A DNA stretch of 64,000 nt from Bos javanicus (Eukaryota; Chordata; Mammalia; Artiodactyla; Bovidae), in NCBI RefSeq assembly GCF_032452875.1, contig NC_083890.1:49558983-49622982 (forward strand), written 5' to 3'. The notes below the pieces were generated by a model, which made no database searches, had not been told where the DNA came from, and worked only from the letters and a program-made list of their open reading frames with translations. Shown piece after piece: positions 42,565-54,078 of the stretch; positions within the stretch are counted from its first letter, which is position 1; each line of letters begins with the position of its first letter. A program made the position numbers and the translations under genes.

Positions 42565-44115
42565 ACATTTAAAAACGAAGATGAGTAAAGAAGCAGCAAA
42601 ATGTGACCCATAACTAAGAAGAAAAGAAGACTAAAAGGAGAACAACAGAGAACTGAAAGCTCGGAAATAACAGACCAAGACTTAAAAATCACCGTCATGA
42701 ACAGGCTGAAGAATTTAAGGGAAACTGTACAAAATGGATGAAGAGATGGAGCATTTCATCAGTCATAAGGATGCAAGTAGAAACTGGAGAAATGATGAGT
42801 ACAAAGTTGGAATGAAAACTCACTGGAGGGGCTTAGTGGTTACGTGGATGCAACAGAGAAGACGAGGAAACCCAAAGATAAGACGAGAAAAACTACCCAC
42901 GATAAAGCACACAGTGGGGAAAAAGTCAACAATAAAAAGCACACCCTGGGCATCAGAGTTCTGTGGCACAAACCCAAATATGCTGATACACACGTAGTCA
43001 CAGTCTGAAAGGCATAGAAAGAAAGAATTGTTGGAAGAGATGTGAAGCTTTTCAAAAAGGGTTGAAAAGCACTAATTCAACACACTGAAGCCCCAAGCAA
43101 GATAACAGATAGAAAGTCACACACAGGTCAACCCGCCAAAAACCAAAGTGAAAAGATAGAGGCAACGAAATGACACATTTTAAAGAGCTAAGAGGAAAAA
43201 ATAGAGCATGCACAAATATTGGCAACCTGGACACCTATATCCATGGAAAATATTACTAATATAAAATAAAGATGAAACAAAGGCATTTCCAAACAAAAGC
43301 CGGGAAAATTCACGCTGCACTACGAGAAATGGTAAAGCAAGTCCTTCAGACTTACAGAAAATGATTACTGAAAAAAGTCATGAAGGGCAGTGAGGAACGG
43401 GAAGATGTCAAGAAAAATACAGTTTTAAATTTCTTTGAAGGACAATGGCTATTTGAAGCAAATAGAGCAATGTATTGTGGGATTATACTATACAGAGAAA
43501 TAAAATATGACAGTAATAATACAAGAAAAAGAGTAAATAGAATCACAGTATTGTAACATTAAATGTTTCATGGAGTTGTAGTACTCTTTGGTTACTCATG
43601 GTAAAGTGTGATGAGTTAATTATGCCTACTGTAATCTAGAATAACCACTTAAAAATAATATAAAATTGAGAAACTAAACATCAATAGAGTAATAAAATAT
43701 AATACAAACAACCCCCCGCACAAAACCTCAATTTCCAAATAAAGAAAAAGAACAGAAAAGGAAAATGGATAAGAATTAAAGATATAATAAAAATTAACCC
43801 CAAGAATATCCCATGTAATATATTGAGTGTAACAAAGAGTCAACACCCCAATTAAATATGGGTTTACAAAAGACCCAGCTGTTTACAAGAGACATGCTTT
43901 TAATATAAAGACAGAAACTGAAAATAAAATGATGAAAAAAATGCACATTTCAAACACTAATCATAAGAAAGTCAATGTGTCTAGATTAGCATAAAAAAAA
44001 CCCAAAAAACTGAACTGTGAAAGTATCATCAGTGATAAAGATGGATATTTCATGAAAAACAGACATTAATGAACCCAAAGTTGGTTCCCTGCTTAGACTA
44101 ACAGGCTTGATAAAT
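42565..44115 (+). mobile_element. HAL1/L1 LINE remnant, ~1.5 kb
   Basis: Successive words fit HAL1/L1: GACTTAAAAATCACCGTCAT, TGGATGAAGAGATGGAGCAT, CCAAAAACCAAAGTGAAAAG, AAGCCGGGAAAATTCACGCT, CACTACGAGAAATGGTAAAG, then ORF2-side words (AAAGATGGATATTTCATG, GAACCCAAAGTTGGTTCC). All frames are broken. Its right end is about 160 bp from the FARS2 exon donor at 44275. Confidence 0.65.
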
Positions 44116-44275
44116 CTCCTTTTATCAGTATATAATTTTAGAAGGTCCATGGATCTCGTATGTTTATGAATCTCTATTGAAAACACTTTCCAAGGTTGCA
44201 TTACCTTTAAACTCACTGGTCCTCTTTACGGCTCGTGACCCGTCACTGTGCTCCCGGGACGCCCGCCGCACTCAC

Positions 44276-44436
44276 CTGAAACGTCACCTTCTGGTTGATG
44301 TCCTGCACATGGAACTGCTTCAGGAAGCGCTCATCCTGACTCCAGAAGAGGCGGATGTCGGGGATGTCGTAGAGGATCATGGCCAGCCGCTCCAGCCCCA
44401 GCCCGAAGGCCCAGCCGATCCGGTCCTGAGCTCCAG
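44276..44436 (-). CDS. FARS2: FARS2 coding exon: class II catalytic core with motif 3 (human residues ~302-355)
   Basis: This 161-nt internal exon encodes part of mitochondrial phenylalanyl-tRNA synthetase, a monomeric class II enzyme that attaches phenylalanine to mitochondrial tRNA-Phe in the matrix. Read on the minus strand it gives two bases of a split codon, then 53 codons with no stop, from GAQDRIGWAF to DINQKVTFQ. GLGLERLAM is class II motif 3, whose arginine contacts ATP. The acceptor is a pyrimidine-rich tract ending in CTGCAG just above 44436. The donor GTGAGT lies just below 44276. The exon starts after the first base of a codon and ends on a codon boundary. By the human numbering I remember, YDIPDI is residues 324-329, including D325 and I329, where human disease variants are known; both are intact here. 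Recalled human differences: S334, Q335, H344, Q346, D347 and T353. Confidence 0.97.
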
Positions 44437-45099
44437 CTGCAGTGGGGAGAGGAGACCAGAAAGAGGGTTTAACGGCACGAGGGGCCGCAGGTCCATCCCA
44501 CTCCTGACACCCGGACAGGACCTCAGCGGGTGGCGACCAGAGGCAAGGTGCGTTTACACAGTGAATGTTTATCATGAGCTTATAAAAAATGTCTATCTGA
44601 AAATGAGTATGTACTATGATACCACTCTTCAATATAGGGACAAATAAGGGTTGTAATGTAAAAAAAAATAATAATGATAAAGTGTGATGTTCAAAGATTA
44701 TAAGGTTAATAGTTTTAAAATATGTTTAAAACATGTTTCTGAACTGTCTTCGCAAATTAATAAAAGATAGGTGGAATATTAATGTTGCTCTGTGAGTTAG
44801 ACTTTTTCCTTAATTATTAAATCCTTTATATTTTATTATAAAATTTTTAGATAAAGCCAACCATCTGAGCTCAGCACCCACAGCTGAAAGAGCAGTAGGT
44901 TTAGCGTATTTGAATCTATTTAACATGCAGCAGTTTTTAGTTCTTAGCTCTGCTTCTTTCATTCATTACCCTCCCCAGCTTCCTTACCCGCTGAAACTTT
45001 CCTAGAGCAAAATAAGAACGACATGCAGCCCCCAACGGTAGGTAAGAAAAAGAAGAACAATCTTATTATTCAGACAGGCAAAGAATATGAAGATGTGCA
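44437..45099. other. FARS2 intron upstream of the catalytic-core exon
   Basis: Contains the exon's acceptor tract (44437-44470), then AT-rich unique sequence with no recent repeat. Confidence 0.55.
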
Positions 45100-45620
45100 C
45101 AAAAAGGGAGGAAAAAAATGATTGTTAAGCAAATGAAAAGTTTACTTAAGAAAAACAAAAGTGCACCAGATTACCATTTTTTACTTATTCGACTGGCAAA
45201 AATAAAAACATCTCATCGCATACTTGACACCAAAGCCAAGGGAAACCACGGCCTTTCATATGCTGAGAGCAGGCGCACGTGGGGGCTTTTCACCCCCAGA
45301 CCCAAGGAGCATCACCCTGTTGCCGTCCTCGGAGTCACAGACACACCACTCTGCCGCTTTGACCACCAGGCTGCTTCCCACGCACAGGAAGCCACGGATG
45401 TATAAGGCTGTTTACTGGAGCATTGTTTATAACCAGACAGTAAACAACCCAAGCGTCCATGAAGGACGCGGCTTGAATAAACCCCACTATATCCATACAG
45501 TGGAATATTATGGATAGAAAAAAAAAAGCAGTAGCCGTCTGTCCTTTTAGGGGAAGTAACTGGGCGAATGGAGAACAGACTTTTATATATGCCTTTTATA
45601 TAACGCGTGAGAAGAAACAT
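45100..45620 (+). mobile_element. L1 ORF2/3' remnant
   Basis: GAGCATTGTTTATAACCAGA, CAACCCAAGCGTCCATGAAG and CATACAGTGGAATATTATGG are the well-known L1 3' words (ATAGCATTGTTTATAATAGC, CAATGGAATACTATGC). The part left of 45200 also fits but is weaker. Confidence 0.8.
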
Positions 45621-45688
45621 TTCAGATAAAAATTCTCACGGCTGAATGAAATAATTTCTGTCTATTCTGGCGAGCTTATAAGAACAAA

Positions 45689-45905
45689 GGGCCTCCCCGG
45701 TGCAGCTAGTGGTAAAGAACCCACCTGTTAATGCAGGAGACCTAAGAGAGGCAGGTTCAATCCCTGGGTCGGGAAGATGCCCTGAAGGAGGCCACAGTAA
45801 CCCACCCCAGGATTCTTGCCTGGAGGATCCCATGGACAGAGGAAGCTGGCGGGCTACAGTCCATGGGGTCGCAAAGAGTCGGACACGACTGAAGCGACTA
45901 AGCAG
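45689..45905 (+). mobile_element. Bov-tA SINE
   Basis: GGGCCTCCCCGGTGCAGCTA head, GGTTCAATCCCTGGGTCGGG, body and tail GGACACGACTGAAGCGACTA. Full length. Confidence 0.95.
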
Positions 45906-46315
45906 GCCCACATCATATTTGAAAGGTAACCAAGAGATGCATTTAGGAAGATCACAATATACAAAAAGTCAGGGTGGGTGTGACGCGGGGGCCTCCTGGC
46001 TGCCAGCGAGGACAGGCCTGAGAGGACCCCGGACGCAGAGCAGCGAGGGGCCATCCCGTCGGCACCTAAGACCGCAGCACCTCGTACATGGACACTCAAG
46101 GACGAGGCCCTCAGGAGGAGCAGCCTCCAGCTTCCTCCACTGCCCACCACCTCTGACTCACACTCATTCTTACTGCAAAGCCTGCTGCTAATGGCCAATC
46201 ACCAGGAAGGGCTGCAAGGAAGGACGTCTATGGGCTGGGCTGCATCAAATTCTATTTTTGAAACACTTTGCTTTGGTCCCATTGAGATCTGCCTCTTCTG
46301 AATTGCACCCCTGCA
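45906..46315. other. FARS2 intron, nothing recognised
   Basis: Unique-looking, GC-rich at 45970-46150. Confidence 0.5.
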
Positions 46316-46430
46316 AAATGGCAACCCACTCCAGGATTCTTGCCTGGAGAATCCCATGGACAGAGGAGCCTGGAGGGCTGCAGTCCGTAGGGTCGCAAGA
46401 GTTGGACACGACTGAGCAAATAAACCACCA
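46316..46430 (+). mobile_element. Bov-A monomer fragment
   Basis: AATGGCAACCCACTCCAGGA to GTTGGACACGACTGAGCAAA. The tRNA-like head is absent. Confidence 0.93.
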
Positions 46431-47869
46431 CCTCTGAGCTGTCTGGCCCATCACGTTCGGAAGGTGCAGGAGCTCCTTGTCCAGAGTGCTGGTCACTAGG
46501 TCACTGAGTCGTCCCTACAAGTCTTCATGAAATAAACTGATCTCAGGTCTGAGAAAATGGGAACAGGAAAAGCTCCTTTTCTTCTCCCAAACAACTGGAT
46601 CGTTTTCAGTGTGAGGGTATCTCGACTTTACATAATTGATGCTCACTCCTCACTCCACCCCGTGGAAGCGCACAGCCATCCTTACGGGTCACCTCTGAGA
46701 ATGGTGACGCGGCCCTGTGCGTCTCTCGCTCCAGTTCCACTTTCTTATCCTTACATCCTCTTCGTCCTGATTATCTGAACTACTTATTCTATCCTCCTGC
46801 ACATACTTTTACACGGCACCTCAATTCTTTATGGAAGAGAGAGAGCCGTAACTAACCAGACACTCGGAGGCACCGTCATCTGGGCAGGTCTAATTCTCAG
46901 GCCTTTGGCACTCCTCAGTGGTAATCTGTTGCCGGGTGCTCCTGGGCTGACAGGGTTTTAAGGCAGCATTTTTTTTTCCCTTTTTTTCTACATTCCAGAA
47001 CTGGAAGGTTCCAGTAAACGAAAATCTCTGGAGCAGAAAACTGACTGGAAAGAAGCACCCTCAGTTAAATAGAACGTTCCAGATGGGAGGCAGTTAGGTG
47101 TCCTCCTCCTCCTCCTCCTCTTCCTGCTTTTGAACTTCCCATCTCCGGACTATCTCATATGATTTCAGTTTTATACGGAAGCTGACCTTCTTAGAAGGAT
47201 TTTCAGCAACGAATCCCCTTACTCTGCTCTGTTTTCTTCAGAGAACACCACCTTCTAAGACTCCACAACTTTTCACATTTGTCGCGTTTACTGTTTGCTG
47301 TCAGATTCTGTGGGCAGCGTCTGATCCGCGGGCTGGGAATGGGGGCTGGCTTCCATCACTGACACCCCTGGGGGGCTGGACCAGCTTCCCTCGCGCATAC
47401 AAGGGCTCACACACGGAGAGGAAAGGAGTGAGCAACAGGAAACCGGGGCTCAGAGACTTTTCCACTTTTTAACTTATTGACTTCATTTAAACGGGTTATG
47501 TTAATGGAAGAATTTCATACTTAAAAATGAAGTTTTTGATGCAGGCAGTGACTTTAAATCCGTGAGAGAGTTTATCTATCACAGTATGAGGCGATATGCG
47601 AGATGCTATTTCTGAAAAGACACCTCAGAAAGAAGCGACTGGGACTCAAAAGAAGGAGTAACAGGAACACAGAATGCCCCGTCCCCTCCCCTTGCCTTCT
47701 TCACCGTCACCGCCTCGTCCAGACAGGCCAGTGGCAGGCCTGGGCCGTGGCTTCCGGGACCCAGCATCTGAGCTGCTTCTGCACCAACCCCTCCTCCTCC
47801 ATCTCACTTTCTTCCCCAGTGACTGAACCCTGCACCCCACGTTTCCTCTCACAGGCTGCTCTGCTGCAA
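46431..47869. other. FARS2 intron, mostly unique
   Basis: 1.4 kb with a (CTC)n tract at 47100-47121 and T-rich runs near 46970-46990. No exon or interspersed repeat recognised. Confidence 0.5.
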
Positions 47870-48078
47870 AAGTGAAAACTGTGTTAGTCGCTCCATCATG
47901 TCTGACTCTTTGTGATCCCATGGACTGCAGCCTGCCAGGCTCCTCTGTCCATGGGATTCTCCAGGCAGGAACACTGCAGTGGATTGCCATGCCCTCCTCC
48001 AGGGAATCTCAGGGATCGAACCCAGGTCTCCTGCATTGCAGGCAGATTCTTTATCGTCTGAGCCACCTGGCAAAGCCC
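47870..48078 (-). mobile_element. Bov-tA SINE
   Basis: Reverse copy from GTGTTAGTCGCTCCATCATG to CGTCTGAGCCACCTGGCAAA, with a short internal deletion in the BovB-derived part. Confidence 0.95.
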
Positions 48079-48239
48079 AGGGTCAAATTAAAACGTTTAA
48101 CCATTACATACTGGAAAAATATTTTTATTATATTAAGTACTTCCCTGTCAATAGCGGCTGATTTGTAGGAATTCTTTGGCTCAATGAAATGACACTTTCC
48201 CAAAATAACTGTGACAAGAAACGCTGAAACAACCTAGCA
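48079..48239. other. FARS2 intron, nothing recognised
   Basis: Short AT-rich unique stretch. Confidence 0.5.
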
Positions 48240-48415
48240 ATTAGTATTCATATTTTATAGGACTTTACCAGTTACAAAGTACTTCACCTCAATTATCTTG
48301 ACTCTGATCCTCACAACGACCCTAGAGGGGATGTCAGACTGGTATTCTTAGCTATGTTTAAAAAATAAACACCACTTTAGCAAGATCACAGACACTGGGA
48401 CTCAAATCTACCTTT
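48240..48415 (+). mobile_element. MIR SINE
   Basis: TTACAAAGTACTTCACCTCA, CTGATCCTCACAACGACCCT and AGCAAGATCACAGACACTGG follow the MIR consensus over most of its length. Confidence 0.85.
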
Positions 48416-49143
48416 TATTTATTTTTTTTACGTCAAGTATATATCCAATGAAACATTAACTTCAAGAGGCTCTGTTCAAAGTATTTCAAAACATAAGAGA
48501 CTTCCGTTCCACTTATGCTTATGTTTGTGTGCTTTTTGCTTTGTAACTGCTCGTTTCCTGATGGACTTAGTCATTATTCCATGAAAGCTACTAAAATGAT
48601 TTGCATAAGTAGTTGCTTAAAAATATCAGCAGGCTTTTCTGAAGGCTTTTCGTCACTCTGAGCGTGCCTTTCACAGTGGTCCTGACCAGTACACACGGGG
48701 CCTGCGGCGTGAGCTGACAGGGCTCGTGTGGAGTAGCTGCTGGGGACAAAAAGCCTCCACTGCCCTTGACCGTTAGTTGTGAAGACAGCCACACAGGGAC
48801 AGAAGCCCGCAGCATCCCAGTGTGACACACGCGTCCACAGGCAGGCCTGGGAAGGCCAGCGCAGCTACATAAATTCTGATTTCTTTCCCCCTGTCACAGA
48901 CTGAGTCCTTGATCCCCCACGTTCCTGCTACAATTCTTGAGCCGCTTCCGCAGAGGCTTGTCACCGGATGATTGACTTTTCGAGCTGAGCCCAGAGACTG
49001 CTCTCCCGCCTGAGAACTTTCTCTAGGTGTGTTCAGCCTCGGCTCCGCGCGCTTCGGTCGGCAAGTCCTTCACACAGTCCAGAGGCGGCCCTCTTTGAAG
49101 AGAACTTTACCACGGGCGGGAACAGCCTGGGACTAGCCGCTAC
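48416..49143. other. FARS2 intron, nothing recognised
   Basis: AT-rich to 48640, then GC-moderate. No repeat until the 69-bp array. Confidence 0.5.
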
Positions 49144-49350
49144 AGGCCACGAAAACCGTGTTCCTTCGTATGGTCTGAGCTGGGCTGGATTCTAATCAAC
49201 ACTGTAACGGAAAGGCCACGAAAACCGTGTTCCTTCGTATGGTCTGAGCTGGGCTGGATTCTAATCAACACTGTAACGGAAAGGCCACGAAAACCGAGTT
49301 CCTTCGTATGGTCTGAGCTGGGCTGGATTCTAATCAACATTGTAACGGAA
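49144..49350. repeat. 69-bp tandem repeat, exactly 3 copies
   Basis: Units begin AGGCCACGAAAACCG at 49144, 49213 and 49282 and end GTAACGGAA. They differ by about one base each, so the triplication is recent. The period is divisible by three, which gives a repetitive reverse-strand frame that is not a gene. Confidence 0.97.
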
Positions 49351-49371
49351 CCTTTTGTTGTTGTTGTTGTT

Positions 49372-49590
49372 TTTTTAATGGGTCATTTTTTAAGGAAGTT
49401 TTTATTGTCTCCAGCTGCTCTACAATGTTGAGTTGGTTTCTGCTGCACAGTAAAGAGAGTCGGCTGCATGTACATACACCCCATCTTGTTTTTGGACTTC
49501 CTTCCCATTTCGGTCACCACAGAGCGTGGAGTTGCAGTCCCTGAGCTGTGTGTACAGAGGGGCCCATTAGTTCTCATTAGCGATTTTTGG
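49372..49590 (-). mobile_element. Ruminant L1-type fragment
   Basis: CTGCTCTACAATGTTGAGTT, GGTTTCTGCTGCACAGTAAA and GGTCACCACAGAGCGTGGAG match the reverse ruminant L1 region (ACAATATTGTGTTGGTTTCT, ACAGAGCATTGAGTTGA). It starts beside a (TTG)n run at 49354-49370. Confidence 0.65.
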
Positions 49591-49866
49591 CGCAAATGCT
49601 GACCAGCAGCGCCTGAACCAATGCCCCAGGGCAGGGTTGTGTCCAGCCAGAATGCTCCTCATAACGTCTCCAGTTCCCTTCAGGGACCTATGTCCTAAAA
49701 ATCCACATCCTTCCCACAAGGGGGGAACACAAAGCAGCAGAGACGTGAAACGGAGTTGAGTTGACCAAGCTGACGACAGTACAGGGTGGTCTAGAGCCTT
49801 TTGAAAATATCAAGGGAACAGCCTTGCCTTGCTTAGCATTTACGAAGAGTTAAAAACTAAAGAACA
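49591..49866. other. FARS2 intron, nothing recognised
   Basis: Short unique-looking stretch. Confidence 0.5.
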
Positions 49867-50115
49867 GCTCTAATACTTTGGCCACCTGATGTGAAGAGCC
49901 AACTCATTGGAAAAGACTCTGATGCTGGGAAAGACTGAGGGAGGGCAGGAAGAGAACAGGGTGACAGAGGATGAGATGGTTGGATGGCATCACCGACTCA
50001 GCTGACGGGAGTTTGAGCAAACTCTGAGAGATGGCAGAGGACAGAGGAGCTTGGCCCGCTGCAGTCCATGGGGACACAAAGAGCTGGACTCAACTCAGGG
50101 ACTAAACAGTAACAA
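49867..50115 (+). mobile_element. BovB LINE 3'-end fragment
   Basis: TACTTTGGCCACCTGATGTG, GAAAAGACTCTGATGCTGGG, GATGAGATGGTTGGATGGCA and AAGAGCTGGACTCAACTCAG are BovB 3' words. About 250 bp, 5'-truncated. Confidence 0.92.
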
Positions 50116-50977
50116 CAAAAATCTAAATACACTAACTGGAGTATAACCCACCGACGACTCACATCCTACCTCTGATACCTCCCTTTGACTGGCCACCAAA
50201 CGACAGCAGTTTTCTCCTTTAACCCTTTCCCTCCCATTTCAATCTAAGGCCCTAGAACTCAGGAGAATCAAGGACTACTGTGCAGCGCCCTGCCAGCACA
50301 GGTTTTCAGTGAGCAAACACTGGCCCCTTAACAGTTCACTAGCTTTGCTCATCTTCCATTGTTGAGGCAGAAGTTGCTTTTCTTTGAGTGCTGTTATTCT
50401 GTTTTGAATTGCCTGAATTACACACAGAACTTCAGGTAACAATATAATTCCACAATGTGTATGGGAGACTTTTTAAAAACCGAATCACATTTTACATGCA
50501 CTAAGATGATCATCAATTACAATCACTTTCAACTAAATGGGGATTCTTCATACACCAAGTTTCAGAATGTGATTGACCCACGTCTGTAACAGGTACTCCA
50601 GGAAGCCTGTCAAACTCCATGCAGAACGGTCAGTGCTGGGACACGCTTCCACCTGCTTCACAGATATTGTTAAGGTGCCTTATTAACAAGAGCCATCAAA
50701 ACTGGGCCACAGGCAACAAGTCGCCTAGAACTGAGATGTCTTTCAGGAAGGAAGGAGCAGAAACAGGGACTGTAACCCCGGGAGCCCAAAAGGCGGGAGG
50801 GAGGCGGCCTTGGGCCAGCGCTGGCCTGCCCACAGATCCCACGGGCCTTGTGGCTCTGACTCCACTGACCATGAGTCAGATGCACAGGGCGGCTCCAAGT
50901 GGCGAGAGTAACCCAGCCCAGGCCCGGCTGCCAGGGGGAAGCCCTGTGGGAGAGTGTTCTCTTCCTTCTGAGTGTGG
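50116..50977. other. FARS2 intron, with a conserved-looking AT-rich block
   Basis: 50340-50600 is AT-rich and repeat-free (GAATTGCCTGAATTACAC, GATGATCATCAATTACAATC), resembling a conserved noncoding element. 50620-50977 is GC-richer with no repeat. Confidence 0.4.
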
Positions 50978-51190
50978 CGCGCGTGCTAAGTCCCATCAGT
51001 CGTGTCCGACCTGTGACCCCAGGGGCTGTAGCCTCCCCCTCCAGGCTCCTCTGTCCATGGGATTCCCCAGGCGGTAATACTGGAGGGGATTGCCATGCCC
51101 TTCTCCAGAGGATCTTCCCGACTCAGGGATCAAACCCACATCTCCCGCACTGCAGGCGGGTTCTTTATCACTGAGCCACCCAGGAAGCCC
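50978..51190 (-). mobile_element. Bov-tA SINE
   Basis: Reverse full-length copy from GCTAAGTCCCATCAGTCGTG to CTGAGCCACCCAGGAAGCCC. Confidence 0.95.
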
Positions 51191-51844
51191 TTTAAACGTT
51201 CCACCCCCTTATTGAAACTCCTGGAGAATTAACTTCGATGCACTTATCTATTCCCTTCTGTTACAAAGCCAAGGAATAACCCTCCTGCCTTCTAGTCTGA
51301 AAGCTGTACCTTCACCTCCGTTAGAAAGACAGCGTTCCAAAATAAAAGTTAACAGTGCTCTATTTCTTGTCACACTTATAATTTTTTAACCGTGAAAGGA
51401 ACTTAATTTAGAGTAAGTAATGCCACTGTCACTTAAACATACAAATGATAAAAGAAATGTCAGCAGCTCTAATTCCGTAATTCCTGAGTAATGACAATTA
51501 ATGGAACCCTCTTTCCTGGTGGGAGTTGTTTTCGGCAGTAGATAAAGGAGCCACTGAGCCTTTTAAGATTTACTCTCATAACCAAATCGCATCTCTCTTC
51601 ATCATTATCTGAAACATAATTAAAAGACGACATATAAAACAAACTAAAAATCCAACAGGATTCCATCCCCGGAGGAAAAGCTGAGAAGCACCTCTTTGCC
51701 TCCACTGAGACTGGCTGGAAACTCGCGTCCCTGACGTCAGCTCTGTTCTGCACCTGTCCACCCGCAGCATCCACCTCCCCTGTCAACACACGAGAGCTGG
51801 ATGAGCTCATCACTGGCTGGAATTAGGTAGATACTAATTGTGTC
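51191..51844. other. FARS2 intron, nothing recognised
   Basis: AT-rich unique-looking sequence. Confidence 0.5.
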
Positions 51845-51845
51845 A

Positions 51846-52110
51846 GAGAAGGCGATGGCACCCCACTCCAGTACGCTTGCCTGGAAAATCCCATGGGCGG
51901 AGGAGCCGGGTAGGCTGCAGTCCATGGGGTTGCGAAGAGTCAGACACGACTAAGCGACTTCACTTTCACTTTCATGCATTGGAGAAGGAAATGGCAACCC
52001 ACTCCAGTGTTCTTGCCTGGAGAATCCCAGGGACGGGGGAGCCTGGTGGGCTGCCGTCTATGGGGTCGCACTGAGTTGGACACGACTGAAGCAACGTGGC
52101 AGCAGCAGCA
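51846..52110 (+). mobile_element. Bov-A2 SINE, full dimer
   Basis: Both monomers are complete: GAGAAGGCGATGGCACCCCA, linker GACTTCACTTTCACTTTCAT, second monomer from GGAGAAGGAAATGGCAACCC, tail GGCAGCAGCAGCA. Close to the consensus, so relatively young. Confidence 0.97.
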
Positions 52111-52376
52111 TTAATTGGGTCGTCTCACTGCTGTGGATGTATTCTCTGACCTTTCCAAAAAGCGAACGAATCAACAGGAGAATCTTAGAAAGATGCTATT
52201 TCCTTCCTTGGCTTGCTCCCACAGTCTACAGTTTATAGAGTGGCATGCCTGTGGTCTCCACGGCAGGAGACCATCTCCTTAGTGACCACCTACACCCAGA
52301 GAAGAGTCAGCCTTTAAGGCGGGCCCGAACACACAGTTCAGTTCCCTTCAGGACTGCCAGGCTGATGCCAAGCTGT
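52111..52376. other. FARS2 intron, nothing recognised
   Basis: Short unique-looking stretch. Confidence 0.5.
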
Positions 52377-52425
52377 TTCTTTTTTCTTTTTGGCCATGCA
52401 GCGAGCGGGATCTTAGTCCTCTGAG
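52377..52425 (-). mobile_element. CHR SINE fragment
   Basis: TTTTTGGCCATGCAGCGAGC followed by GGGATCTTAG is the inverted 3' part of a CHR SINE. Confidence 0.6.
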
Positions 52426-52449
52426 GAAAAAAAGTCAGCATTTGGACAC

Positions 52450-52690
52450 TGGCCACTCCCGGAAGCCACCACCGCCGCCGCGCTCCAGCTCTCCGGTGAC
52501 AGAAGCCCTCTCCCGGCCTCGCCTCGCCTCGCTTCCCCCCTCCCCGCCCAGCGCTCCCCTCCGCTGCCGCCGCTCCCCGGTCACCACCTTCCAGCTCCCA
52601 CCCCTGCACCCCGTTCTGAGCCCAGGGAGGGAAGCAGCGTTAAGCTGGACGGAAGACGGAAGCTGTGTCATCGGACCGGACCGCCCTTGA
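52450..52690. promoter_or_regulatory. Small CpG island
   Basis: By hand about 24 CpG in 240 bp, with CCGCCGCCGCGC and a CCTCGCCTCGCCTCGC run. It sits next to the CHR fragment but is not part of a SINE. May be an internal regulatory element; no transcript evidence in the sequence. Confidence 0.5.
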
Positions 52691-53877
52691 AAACGACCAA
52701 GAAGGCTGAGATCTGCTTGAAACCTCACCCTGAATGAGGAGGAAGATTAGACAGAACCTGCTGAAGGCAGTGGTGTGAAAAACAAAACTGGTTTAGGGTT
52801 TATTACACCTACTGAGTCCGGCTCATTGACTGCCGTGTTATAAGTGGTTTACTTGTCCTTCCTTCTTCCTCCCCTCAGGCAAACGGCCTCCCGCGGTTCT
52901 CTGCCTCCCAACCCCCAGACTTGCTCTTGCCTTCTCTGCCTCTAGGTAATGCAGATAGTCGAAATATTCAAATAGTTTATTCTGGACCCCAAAGAGAGTG
53001 GCGTATGGTATTAAACCGAAGGAAAGAGACGGGGAATAGAACAAGGAAACAGGAGCACGGGAATTAAATGTGCCCAGTGTCTCCCTTCTTCCCAAGGGAT
53101 CCGAGGCATTTTTAGCCATTTGGATACAAAATTTGAGAGATAAAAGCAGATGGAGGGGGAACTTAAACGGACATGGGAACAGAGCTGGATAAAAATAAGC
53201 TATCGGTTGGCAAAGCTAAAAACACAGTCCCACGGGTGTAAGCACATGGAAGTTCTGTGACATAATGTGTGAATCAGACCAAATCAGTCATCGGAACGAT
53301 GACACAGACTGTTCCTTTCATCAACAAACCGGCCGGTCACATCCAGGCTGGTGGGAAGGGTGTCCGTGGGGGAAACACTCCATGGAAATCAAGCCCTGCG
53401 CCACCCTCTGCACCCTGGGCAGAGCCTGGGGGCCACGTGACCGAGCTCCAGCCCCTAGAACCGAAGTGGGTGGAAACGAGACCCCCCACTCCTTGGAGAC
53501 CCTCCAGCTCCCTCCTCCCCTGCTGCGGGGGATCTGGGGGCCACACATTCCAAATGGCATTGCTGTGGACAGAGGACTCCATCAGTGGATTAAACCACTA
53601 AGATTTCAGGAGGGCCTCTGTTAGCTCAGCACAGCCCCAGTCTATCCTGACAATTAATCAGCCCTGACTTTCTGATGTGAGAGGAATCTGGATTCACTGC
53701 AGAGCAATATAACCTCTGAGTGGCACCAAACTCTTGGGATCGATGCCACTTTTCCTTGTCCTACAAAAATAATTTTGCTAGCTCAGTATAAACATTTCAA
53801 ATAAACTCTGGAGGAGATTTATAGAGAGCCCACTGCTTATAAACTGTTACTAAGAAAATGGTGTTCCTTCACCGCAA
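52691..53877. other. FARS2 intron, nothing recognised
   Basis: Mixed unique-looking sequence. 53330-53560 is GC-rich with overlapping uninformative frames. Confidence 0.5.
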
Positions 53878-54078
53878 GGGCTTCCTGGTGGCTCACTGGT
53901 AAAGAACCCGCCTGCCAATGCAAGAGACACAAGAGACACAGGTTTGTTCCCTGGAAGATTCTCCTGGAGAAGGGAATGGCACCCCACTCCAATATTTTTG
54001 CTGCAGAATCCCATGGACAAAAGGAGCCTGGTGGGCTACAGTCCATGGGGCTGCAGAGTCAGACACAACTGAGCAAAC
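53878..54078 (+). mobile_element. Bov-tA SINE
   Basis: GGGCTTCCTGGTGGCTCACT head, GAGACACAAGAGACACAGG duplication in the tRNA-like part, body and tail CAGACACAACTGAGCAAACT. Confidence 0.95.

Larger units (their letters stand above)
13141..44275 (-). other. FARS2: FARS2 intron between the two exons (complete, 31,135 bp)
   Basis: This is the only complete intron in the window. It begins with GTGAGT at 44275 and ends with TTAG at 13141, reading on the minus strand. It joins a codon-boundary donor to a codon-boundary acceptor (phase 0). It carries most of the BovB, L1 and SINE insertions and the orphan CpG island. No extra open exon with flanking splice sites and recognisable protein was found in it. 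Confidence 0.93.

Noticed and set aside
49140..49340. 66-codon minus-strand repetitive frame
   Set aside because: Same artefact from the 69-bp repeat.
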